Below are positions 9,546 through 16,632 of a DNA stretch of 20,538 nucleotides, in pieces. The notes under the pieces are model-generated. The model had not been told where the DNA came from. It saw nothing but the letters and a program-made list of their open reading frames with translations, and did no database searches. The position numbers and the translations under genes were made by a program. The stretch is taken from assembly GCA_035634055.1 (NCBI GenBank), contig DASQDR010000046.1, positions 1 to 20,538 on the forward strand. Reading direction: 5' to 3'. This DNA comes from JAICTV01 sp035634055 (GTDB lineage: Bacteria; Planctomycetota; Phycisphaerae; Tepidisphaerales; Tepidisphaeraceae). Every line of letters starts with the position of its first letter. The first letter of the stretch is position 1.

Positions 9546-9918
9546 GGGTGCGTCGGCCCGGGAGAAACAGGCGCGGCCGGTGAGCGATCCCCGCCGCCAC
9601 GCGCGGCGCGGTCCTCCCGCCGACCTCTCCTGATCCCTCATCGGGCGGAGCGGGCGGTCGGTTAACCGGTACAGCCGACAAGGATGAATAAATTTACGTC
9701 AAGCCCCGGGCGCGCGGGGCGCGGCGTGACGCGGCGAAACCGCCAGCGGGCGCGTGCGCGCGATCTTCAACTCGATCTTGTAGGGGTCGCGGTAGCCGTG
9801 GGCCTCGCGGGCGCATGCGCGCGACCTTCAACGTCCAGTAATGGACTCGCCTTCCCGCGCCACTGGAGTCGCGCGTGGATCTTGCCGAAGTTCTGCTCAG
9901 GCGCGTGAGGGCGCCGGG
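9546..9918. other. Divergent intergenic region between kinase and PilZ genes
   Basis: This 373-base gap should hold the promoters of both divergent genes. A notable AT-rich patch (about 9679-9703, with AATAAATTTA) stands out in very GC-rich sequence and is the best promoter or operator candidate. On the minus strand a TTGACG lies beside it, but I find no well-spaced -10 hexamer. The gap also holds a 24-base direct repeat listed separately and a short hairpin (GTCCA/TGGAC, 9833-9846). On the minus strand a short open stretch ending near 9700 reads GYRDPYKIELKIARTRP; it could be a degraded coding fragment but has no start. Confidence 0.5.
9748..9832. repeat. Pair of 24-base direct repeats
   Basis: Copies at 9748-9771 and 9809-9832 share GGGCGCRTGCGCGCGAYCTT followed by CAAC and differ at only two bases. 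They are 61 bases apart start to start. On the minus strand both copies could encode LK(I/V)AR(T/M)RP. They may be dispersed repeat units or paired binding sites upstream of the PilZ gene. Confidence 0.6.
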
Positions 9919-10362
9919 ATGTTCGCAACGATGTCACTTAAGACCGCCACCGCAGTTCCGACCGGGTCCGTGCCGCGCTACAGCACGGCCGAGTCCGCGT
10001 TGACCGACCGCCGCCGCGCGATCCGCGTGCCGCACCGCGCGGCGTTCCAGGTTCGCCCGCTGCTGAGCGACGGCGTCGGGGAGCCGATCACGGTGATCCT
10101 CCAGGACCTGTCGGCCACCGGGATGGGCGTGATCCACTCCCAGCCGCTGCGCTGCGGCGAGCAGTTCCAGGTGCCGCTGAACCGCGAGGGGGCGGGAATG
10201 TCGCTGGTCTGCACGGTCGTGCGCTGCGAGCAGTTGGACGACGAACTGTACAACATCGGCTTCCACTTCAACTCCTCGGCCGCGGCGATCGACGCCGGCT
10301 CGCGGCAGTTGACCGGCCAGCCCGCGCCGCCGCGCGGCGACGGCTCGCTGGACGCCGACTGA
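9919..10362 (+). CDS. PilZ-domain protein, putative cyclic di-GMP effector
   Basis: A 147-residue soluble protein, mostly one PilZ domain. The ligand-binding signature is present: an arginine cluster RRRAIR at 31-36, matching the RxxxR motif, then DLSATG at 63-68, matching the (D/N)xSxxG motif. Beta strands follow, ending in VVRCEQLDDELYNIGFHF. PilZ domains bind cyclic di-GMP and act on motility, exopolysaccharide synthesis or partner enzymes; no partner is fused here. I choose ATG 9919 because GAGG (9907-9910) lies eight bases upstream; an in-frame ATG at 9931 lacks a ribosome site. The tail after about residue 125 is low-complexity. It is followed after 40 bases by a tiny membrane protein gene and a shared terminator, so the two probably form one transcript. 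Confidence 0.85.
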   Translation: MFATMSLKTATAVPTGSVPRYSTAESALTDRRRAIRVPHRAAFQVRPLLSDGVGEPITVILQDLSATGMGVIHSQPLRCGEQFQVPLNREGAGMSLVCTVVRCEQLDDELYNIGFHFNSSAAAIDAGSRQLTGQPAPPRGDGSLDAD

Positions 10363-10402
10363 TCGCTTTTCCTTTTCCCATCGCCACTCGGAGGACCGTT
10401 TG

Positions 10403-10492
10403 ATGTCCAAAGTTGCCAGTCGCAAGACCAAGTTGCTGTTTTTGACCTTCGGGATCATCGGGCTGACGCTGGCGGTGGTGGTGAACCTCTAA
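10403..10492 (+). CDS. 29-residue single-helix small membrane protein
   Basis: This is a very short frame with strong translation signals: GGAGG at 10390-10394 lies eight bases before ATG, and the frame ends TAA. The peptide begins with a basic stretch, MSKVASRKTK, and continues as one hydrophobic helix (LLFLTFGIIG followed by LTLAVVVNL). The positive-inside rule predicts a cytoplasmic N-terminus. It sits between the PilZ gene and an intrinsic terminator, so it is probably cotranscribed with PilZ. I recognise no family. One-helix proteins of this size often bind and modulate larger membrane complexes, but nothing here shows a partner. Confidence 0.7.
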   Translation: MSKVASRKTKLLFLTFGIIGLTLAVVVNL

Positions 10493-10573
10493 TCGAGGTC
10501 ACCGCGCGCCGCCGCCCGGAATCCGCCCGGCCTGCCGTCCGAGGACGGGCCGATCCCTGAACGAGCCGTTCGA

Positions 10574-10620
10574 AGCGGTCTCGCCCCTGTGTACGCGGGG
10601 CGGGGCCGCTTTTTCCTTTT
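10574..10620 (+). terminator. Strong Rho-independent terminator of the pilZ unit
   Basis: A 14-bp stem (10574-10587 with 10597-10610, two G-U pairs and otherwise Watson-Crick) has a nine-base loop. It is followed at once by TTTTCCTTTT (10611-10620). It lies 82 bases after the small membrane protein stop and isolates this unit from the operon that begins at 10720. Confidence 0.9.
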
Positions 10621-10696
10621 GCCGCGCCGCCGCCGGCTTGTGGCATCAACGGCTCGGCGTTATCCCACTACATCATCTCGGGAGGGGGCCCGCGCC

Positions 10697-10716
10697 GGAC
10701 GTACGTCCAAGGAGAG
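10697..10716 (+). promoter_or_regulatory. 12-bp palindrome abutting the ribosome binding site of the DUF1080 gene
   Basis: GGACGTACGTCC (10697-10708) is a perfect palindrome directly followed by AAGGAGAG (10709-10716), which is the ribosome site of the gene starting at 10720. It could be a dimeric repressor site or chance. The ribosome site itself is strong and supports the TTG start. Confidence 0.4.
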
Positions 10717-10719
10717 AGC

Positions 10720-13700
10720 TTGTCGCCTTTCACCCTCGCCCAACGCGCCTCTTGCGCCGCCCGCGCCGCGCTCATCGCGGCGCTGCTTGCCTGCCCCGTA
10801 ACGAGCACCGCCCGCGCGACGACCCCCGTCAGCGCTCAGTCAACCGCGGCCGCGGCCGCGACCGCTCCTGCGACCGCTCCCGCGACCGCTCCCGCCGCCG
10901 ACGCCGTCGCGCTCTTCAACGGCAAGGATCTCACCGGCTGGAAGATGGCCGGGCCCGGCAAGTTCGAGGTGGTCGATGGCGAGCTTCGCTCCGTCGGCGG
11001 CATGGGACTGCTCTGGCACGAGAAGGAGTTGGGGGACTACACGCTCTCGCTGGAGTTCAAGGTCTCGCGCGAGCAGGACAACGCCGGCGTGTTCGTCCGC
11101 TTCCCCGATCCCGGCAACGACCCCGGCGTCGCCATCCGCGAGGGGTACGAGGTCCAGATCCAGGACAGCGGCGGGAACAACCGCACCGGCGCCATCTACA
11201 ACGCCAAGAACTCCACCGAGCTGGCCAGCCGGCCTGCCGGGGAGTGGAACCGCTACGAGATCACCGTCGCCGGGCAGAAGATCACCGTGAGGCTCAACGA
11301 CAAGGTGGTTAACGAGTTCACCGGTGAGAAGAAGACGCCGCGCGGGTTCGTCGGGCTCCAGAACCACGATGACAAGTCGAAGGTCAGCTTCCGCAACGTG
11401 AAGGTGGCCGAGGCCAAGCCGTCGGCCGCGCTGCCGGCGCCCGGGCCGATCGACCCCGCCCGCCTGCCCGGGCTCGTCGGGCAGTACTACAAGGACGTCA
11501 AGGGTTACGCCGACATCGCAAAGGCGAGCCGGCCGTTCCTCTCGCGCGTCGACAACCAGCTCGCCTTCCGCGCGGTCAAGGGGCAGTTCTACAAGACCAA
11601 GCTTTCCACGAATTTCGGCGGCGTGTGGACCGGCTACCTGCGTGTCGACAAGCCGGGAGACTACGTCCTGTCGCTCCGCTCCGACGACGGCTCGCGCCTG
11701 TTCGTCGGCGATGCCCTGCTGATCGACAAGGAGGTCAAGGGCGCGCAGGACGCGATGAAGGACAAGACCGCCAAGGTCACCCTCGCCGCCGGCGATTACC
11801 CCATCCGCGTCGAATACTTCAACCTCGGCGGCGGCGCGGGCGTGCAGCTCGGGTGGAGGCGCGACACGCCAGAAGAGAAGCTCGCCAACGTCCCCGCCGC
11901 CCAGCTCGTGCACGACGCGCAGCAGGAAAAGGTCGAGTGGGACCAGACGGCGTGGAACAAGGCCAACTGGTCCTACCGCCAGTGGGCCCAGCAGTACGGC
12001 GAGGCCTGGGACAAGATGGACTATGGCCCGTTCGTCTCGCACACGGTGGAATTCGAAAAGGACAACGTCGCGCTCAAGGGCATTACCCTCCACCTCGGCG
12101 ACAACGACGACGCCTCCATCACCTTCGACACGGACCTCGTCCGCTTCGCCGGCGGCTGGACGGGCGGGTTCCTCGAGCTCAAGGGCGTCGTCTTCGATGG
12201 CTCGCACGGCTCCAACCCGGCGCCGGACGGCGAGATGGTGTTCCTCTCGCCGCAGCTCCCCGGCGCAATCGCGGGCGAGCCGAGCGACAAGCTGACCAGG
12301 GACCCGCGCCCGCGCCCGTACGGCCCGATCCCGCGCGACTGGGCGAAGTACAAGGCGCTCCACCTCAACGGCAAGCGCGCGGTGCTGCACTACACCGTCG
12401 GCGGCGCAGACGTTTACGACGCGCCGTGGGCCGAGACGGTTGGCAACGACGTGGTGCTGACGCGGACGATCCGGCTGGCGGCGTCGCCGGAGCCGCTCAC
12501 GATGTTGCTCGACCGCCCCGCGGCCGATGAGCCGGCGCGGGTGAAGGCGGACGGCGCGCAGGTGCGCACGATCGGCGGCAACCGCTACCTCGTCTTCCCG
12601 CCGCGCCAGCAGGCCACGACTTACCGCGTCGCCATCGCGCGTGGCGGCTCGGAGAAGGTCGACGCCGCCCTCGCCGCCGCCGCCGCGAGGCGCGACGACA
12701 TGGACGCGTTGCTCAAGCCCGGCCCCGCGCGCTGGACCAAGCCGGTCGCCACGAAGGGTGAGGTTTCCAGGAGCACCACGCAGCCGTACGTGCTCGACAC
12801 GCTGACTGCGCCGGAAGAGAACCCGTACCACTCGTGGCTGCGCTTCGGCGGGATGGACTTCTTCGCCGACGGGAAGCGCGCGGCGCTGTCCACCTGGAGC
12901 GGCGACGTCTGGATCGTCAGCGGCATCGACGACAAGCTCGAGAACCTCCAGTGGAAGCGCTTCGCCACCGGGCTGTTCCAGCCGCTGGGGCTGAGGATCG
13001 TCGACGACACCGTCCACGTCCTGGGGCGAGACCAGATCACGCGCTTCCGCGACGCCAACGGCGACGGCGAGGCGGACGTCTACGAGAACTTCAACAACGA
13101 CTGCGAGGTTTCGCGCAGCTTCCACGAGTTCAGCTTTGACCTGCAGACCGACCCGCAGGGGAACTTCTACTACACCAAGGCCGGCCCCGTCCGCCCCGGC
13201 GGGCGCGGGTGGGAGGAGATCACTGCGCACAACGGCACGATCCTGCGCGTCTCCAGGGACGGGTCGAAGCTGGAGACCTTCGCCACCGGCGTGCGCGCGC
13301 CCAACGGCATGGGCGTCGGCCCCAACGGCGAGATCACCACCGGCGACAACGAGGGCACCTGGACCCCGCAGTGCCGCATCAACATGGTCCGCCAGGGGGC
13401 GATGCTCGGCGTGCCCGACCTGGCCAAGCAGGACCCGGCGCCCAAGGACTACGATAAGCCGATCTGCTGGCTCCCGCACGGCGACGTGGACAACTCCTCC
13501 GGCGGGCAGGCGTGGGCGCCGCCGGGCGAGCGGTGGGGGCCGTTCGGCGGGCGGCTGCTGCACACGTCGTACGGCACGTGCTCGCTGTTCCTGGTGATGT
13601 ACGAGCACGTGGACAGCCAGATCCAGGGCGGCGTGGTGAAGTTCGCCAACCTCCCGTTCATCACCGGCATCTGCCGCCCGCGCTTCAACCCGGGCGACGG

Positions 13701-14184
13701 TCAGCTCTACATCGCCGGCCTGCGCGGCTGGCAGACGACCGCCGCCCGCGACGCCGGGTTCCAGCGCGTCCGGTACACCGGCGCGAAGGTGAACATGCCG
13801 ACGCAGCTTCACGTGAAGCCCGACGGCATCGAGTTGTCGTTCACCGCGCCGCTGGACGCCGCGTCGGCCGCCGATCCCAGCAACTACGCCGTCGAGCAGT
13901 GGAACCTGCTCTGGTCCAGCGCGTACGGGTCGGACCACTACAGCGTGGCCGAGCCGAAGGAGAAGGCGCACGACGCGGTGGAGGTGGAGAAGGTGACCCT
14001 GTCGGCGGACCGCAAGAGCGTCTTCCTGAAGTTGGAAGAGGTCGTGCCGGTGATGCAGATGAAGATCCAGATGAAGCTGAAGTCCGCCGACGGCGCGGCA
14101 ATGGATTTCTCGATCTACAACACGATTAATCAGGTCCCCAAGAAGCCCGCGCCGCCCGCCACGGCAGCGGCGGCGCGGGAGTAG
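10720..14184 (+). CDS. Exported DUF1080 - PA14 - DUF6797-like - beta-propeller dehydrogenase-like protein
   Basis: The 1154-residue protein starts at TTG, backed by an excellent ribosome site and a signal peptide (ASCAARAALIAALLACPVTS). A threonine-alanine-proline linker built from a threefold DNA repeat (near 10858-10893) follows. Residues about 63-228 form a DUF1080 domain (3-keto-disaccharide hydrolase / LamG-like; LFNGKDLTGW, DNAGVFVRF, GYEVQIQDSG). Residues about 248-385 form a PA14 domain (GLVGQYY, YLRVDKPGDYVLSLRSDDGS). About 430-630 resembles DUF6797 (MDYGPFVSHTVE). About 704-1030 resembles the beta-propeller of planctomycete membrane-bound dehydrogenase-like proteins (ANGDGEADVYENFNND, NGTILRVSRDG). 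An Ig-like end (about 1031-1135) follows. There is no CXXCH haem motif, although family relatives often carry a haem domain in the same chain; that function sits in the next gene. Probable role: extracytoplasmic binding and oxidation or cleavage of a carbohydrate. Substrate unknown. Confidence 0.87.
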   Translation: MSPFTLAQRASCAARAALIAALLACPVTSTARATTPVSAQSTAAAAATAPATAPATAPAADAVALFNGKDLTGWKMAGPGKFEVVDGELRSVGGMGLLWHEKELGDYTLSLEFKVSREQDNAGVFVRFPDPGNDPGVAIREGYEVQIQDSGGNNRTGAIYNAKNSTELASRPAGEWNRYEITVAGQKITVRLNDKVVNEFTGEKKTPRGFVGLQNHDDKSKVSFRNVKVAEAKPSAALPAPGPIDPARLPGLVGQYYKDVKGYADIAKASRPFLSRVDNQLAFRAVKGQFYKTKLSTNFGGVWTGYLRVDKPGDYVLSLRSDDGSRLFVGDALLIDKEVKGAQDAMKDKTAKVTLAAGDYPIRVEYFNLGGGAGVQLGWRRDTPEEKLANVPAAQLVHDAQQEKVEWDQTAWNKANWSYRQWAQQYGEAWDKMDYGPFVSHTVEFEKDNVALKGITLHLGDNDDASITFDTDLVRFAGGWTGGFLELKGVVFDGSHGSNPAPDGEMVFLSPQLPGAIAGEPSDKLTRDPRPRPYGPIPRDWAKYKALHLNGKRAVLHYTVGGADVYDAPWAETVGNDVVLTRTIRLAASPEPLTMLLDRPAADEPARVKADGAQVRTIGGNRYLVFPPRQQATTYRVAIARGGSEKVDAALAAAAARRDDMDALLKPGPARWTKPVATKGEVSRSTTQPYVLDTLTAPEENPYHSWLRFGGMDFFADGKRAALSTWSGDVWIVSGIDDKLENLQWKRFATGLFQPLGLRIVDDTVHVLGRDQITRFRDANGDGEADVYENFNNDCEVSRSFHEFSFDLQTDPQGNFYYTKAGPVRPGGRGWEEITAHNGTILRVSRDGSKLETFATGVRAPNGMGVGPNGEITTGDNEGTWTPQCRINMVRQGAMLGVPDLAKQDPAPKDYDKPICWLPHGDVDNSSGGQAWAPPGERWGPFGGRLLHTSYGTCSLFLVMYEHVDSQIQGGVVKFANLPFITGICRPRFNPGDGQLYIAGLRGWQTTAARDAGFQRVRYTGAKVNMPTQLHVKPDGIELSFTAPLDAASAADPSNYAVEQWNLLWSSAYGSDHYSVAEPKEKAHDAVEVEKVTLSADRKSVFLKLEEVVPVMQMKIQMKLKSADGAAMDFSIYNTINQVPKKPAPPATAAAARE

Positions 14185-14194
14185 GATCGTTTGC

Positions 14195-16360
14195 ATGACA
14201 CGCCTTCACGCCGCCGGCGTCGCCGCCGTCATCGTCGCCGCCGTCTGTGGTTTCGCCCTGCTGGCCGCGGCGCAGGCTCCCGCGCCGACGGCGCCGCCCG
14301 CGCCCGCGACGGTTTCCGTCCCCGCGCTCCCCGCGATGGAGGAGACGAGCGCGCCGGGGCTGAAGCTGACGATCCAATCGGCGTCCGGCGGCGATCCCGA
14401 CGTCCGCGCCTCGCGCCTGGTGGCGCTGCGCGTCCCCGCTGAATCCGCCCCGTCGCCCTTCGTCGCGCCGGGCGCGTTCAAGGCAACGTGGCAAGGCTTC
14501 CTCACCCTGCGCATCAAGGGCGACTACCACTTCTCCGCCCTCGGCAACGGGACGCTCAAGGTCACGCTTAACGACGCAACGGCGCTGGAACTCACCGGCG
14601 GCGATTTCGCCAACAAGATCGGCCCGCTGGTGAAATTGAAGAAGGGGAAGAACCCGATCAAGGTGGAGTACGCCAGCCCGCCGACCGGTGACGCGAGCGT
14701 GCGGCTCCACTGGTCGGCCAAGGAGTTCGTGCCCGAGACGGTCCCGCCGTCGGTCTTCTCCCACGACGGCGCCGACGCCGCGCTGCGCGGGCAGGGCCGC
14801 CTGCGGCACGGTCGCGAGCTGGTCGCCAATTTGCGCTGCACCAAGTGCCACACGAGCGACGCCGCCGCCGGCGGGACTGCCATGCGCGAGCTGTCGGCGG
14901 ACGCGCCGTCCCTGCTGGACGCCGGGCAGCGCTACGGGCAGGCGTGGCTCGCCCGCTGGATCAGCAACCCGCACGCGATGCGCCCGGACACCGAGATGCC
15001 CAACGTCTTCAACGCGCCCGCCGGCGCGGTCGACCCGCGGGCGCGCGACATCGCGGCGTACCTGGTCGAGTCGTCGACGAAACCGCAAGCGGCGGCGGGC
15101 GAAGAGCAGACTTCACCAAACCTCGTGACCGAGGGCGCGCGGCTGTTCACCGGGCTGGGGTGCGTCGCGTGCCATGTGCTGCCGGACAACGAGAAGCCGA
15201 CGGAGGTGGCGACGAAGCGAGTCTTGCTCGAGCACGTGAACGCGAAGTTCCTGCCGGGCGCGCTCAAGGCTTTCCTGCTCAAGCCGGAGCAGCACTACGC
15301 GTGGATCCGGATGCCGAACTTCAAGCTGGCCGACGGCGAGGCGGCGGCGCTGGCGGCGTTTTTGCGCTCGCGGCCCGCGCCGGCGATCGAAGCCGAACCG
15401 GCCGGCGACGCCCGGCGCGGGCTGGAGCTGTTCCAGACCGCCGGCTGCATCAACTGCCACGCGTCGAAGGTCGAGAATCATTTCAAGGCGGCCCCACTCG
15501 ACGCGCTGCTGGCCACGTCCGACTGGACGCGCGGGTGCGTCGCCGGCGAGCCGGCCGCGCGCGGCAAGGCGCCGGACTTCGCGCTCGGCGACGCGCCGCG
15601 GGCGGCGATCCGGGCGCTGGCGGCGTCGCGGTTCGAGTCCATCAAGCGCGACACCAGCGCGGAGTTCGCCGAGCGGCAGGTCGCGCAGCTCAACTGCCTG
15701 GCGTGCCACTCGCGCGATCGGCAGGATGATTCGTGGTCGCAGCTCACCGCCGAGGCGGAATCCATCCTTCAGCCGCTGCCGCCGGCGGAGGTGAATCACG
15801 ATTCCCCGTTCATGGGCGACCAGTCGCGCCCGCCGCTGACGTGGACCGGCGAGAAGCTTCGGCCGCAGTGGGCGGCGGACTTCATCGGCGGCACGCTGAA
15901 GTACAAGCCGCGCCCGTGGCTCCAGGCGCGCATGCCGGCGTTTCCCGCCCGGGCCAAGCTGCTGGCGCAGGGTCTGGCGCAGGCGCACGGCAACCCGCCG
16001 GCCTCGCCCGCGCACGCCAAGGCGGATCCGGCGCTGGCGCCGCTCGGGCAGAAGCTGGTCGGCAAGGCCGGCGGCTTCTCCTGCGTCCAGTGCCACGCGG
16101 TTGGCGAGCAGAAGGCGCTGGCCCCGTTCGAGGCGCCTGCGATCAACTTCGCCCACGTGTCGGAGCGGCTGAACAAGGAGTATTACGAGCGCTGGGTCTA
16201 CAACCCGCAGCGTGTCCAGCCCGGCACGCGCATGCCGCAGTTTGCCGACATCGAGCTGCGGACCGCCATCAAGGACCCGCTGAACGGCGACGCCAAGCAG
16301 CAGTTCGAGGCGATCTGGAACTATCTGCTGGCCGGCCAGAAGATCGAGCCACCGCAGTGA
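14195..16360 (+). CDS. Exported pentahaem c-type cytochrome with PA14-like domain
   Basis: The 721-residue product begins 10 bases after the previous stop, so the two genes are almost certainly cotranscribed and perhaps coupled; GGAG/AGGA around 14178-14186 serves as ribosome site. A signal peptide (residues about 5-27) ends in AAAQA. A proline-alanine linker and a PA14-like beta domain (about 90-195; FLTLRIKGDYHFSALGNG, KNPIKVEYASPP) follow. Five haem-attachment motifs are visible: CTKCH at 215, CVACH at 323, CINCH at 418, CLACH at 501 and CVQCH at 630. Several are followed by MP motifs (EMPNV, RMPNF, RMPQF) that could supply axial methionines. It would accept electrons in the periplasm and pass them towards the respiratory chain. 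The pairing with the preceding dehydrogenase-like protein suggests that protein is its donor; this is inference. Confidence 0.9.
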   Translation: MTRLHAAGVAAVIVAAVCGFALLAAAQAPAPTAPPAPATVSVPALPAMEETSAPGLKLTIQSASGGDPDVRASRLVALRVPAESAPSPFVAPGAFKATWQGFLTLRIKGDYHFSALGNGTLKVTLNDATALELTGGDFANKIGPLVKLKKGKNPIKVEYASPPTGDASVRLHWSAKEFVPETVPPSVFSHDGADAALRGQGRLRHGRELVANLRCTKCHTSDAAAGGTAMRELSADAPSLLDAGQRYGQAWLARWISNPHAMRPDTEMPNVFNAPAGAVDPRARDIAAYLVESSTKPQAAAGEEQTSPNLVTEGARLFTGLGCVACHVLPDNEKPTEVATKRVLLEHVNAKFLPGALKAFLLKPEQHYAWIRMPNFKLADGEAAALAAFLRSRPAPAIEAEPAGDARRGLELFQTAGCINCHASKVENHFKAAPLDALLATSDWTRGCVAGEPAARGKAPDFALGDAPRAAIRALAASRFESIKRDTSAEFAERQVAQLNCLACHSRDRQDDSWSQLTAEAESILQPLPPAEVNHDSPFMGDQSRPPLTWTGEKLRPQWAADFIGGTLKYKPRPWLQARMPAFPARAKLLAQGLAQAHGNPPASPAHAKADPALAPLGQKLVGKAGGFSCVQCHAVGEQKALAPFEAPAINFAHVSERLNKEYYERWVYNPQRVQPGTRMPQFADIELRTAIKDPLNGDAKQQFEAIWNYLLAGQKIEPPQ

Positions 16361-16393
16361 CGTTGCCCGCGCCGGCCGCGGCACCTCACCGTG

Positions 16394-16533
16394 GCACGGG
16401 CGGCCTCGCCCGTGCGCTTGCCGCGGCAGCGGGATGTTTCGTGCCACGGCGTGTCATGGCGTGTCATGGCGTCGGCCGCCAGCCCCACGCCGTCGTCCGT
16501 CCTGTGATCCGTGCCACGCCCAGCTTGGCGTGG
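16394..16533. repeat. Cluster of intergenic hairpins and tandem 10-mers
   Basis: The 272-base gap 16361-16632 has no convincing gene but is repeat-dense. GCACGGGCG (16394-16402) and CGCCCGTGC (16407-16415) form a perfect 9-bp stem with a four-base loop. Three adjacent 10-base units follow at 16441-16470: GTGCCACGGC, then GTGTCATGGC twice. CCACGCC (16514-16520) and GGCGTGG (16527-16533) form a 7-bp stem. The GTGCCAC and GCCCGTGC wording recurs between these elements, which suggests insertion of dispersed repeat units rather than one regulator site. Either stem could also end the cytochrome transcript, but no T tract follows. Confidence 0.65.
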
Positions 16534-16632
16534 TCGCTGCGCCCGTCGCTCAGCGGTGGATTCTGCCCTCGCTCCTGACAATGATGTTCCGCCGCTGGCG
16601 CTGTGTCGCGCGCGCGCACCCGGTGGGATGAC

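Noticed and set aside
9684..9908. Short plus-strand open frame before pilZ
   Set aside because: No ribosome site, no hydrophobic or domain pattern, and it spans the direct repeats. Treated as intergenic.
14178..14194. Possible separate promoter for the cytochrome gene
   Set aside because: The gap is only 10 bases and all of the sequence is used by the stop codon and ribosome site; cotranscription is simpler.
10840..14196. Long open frame on the minus strand opposite the DUF1080 gene
   Set aside because: High GC suppresses stops in the antisense frame. The product is low-complexity (RR, GV, LHL runs) without domains, while the plus strand has clear families.
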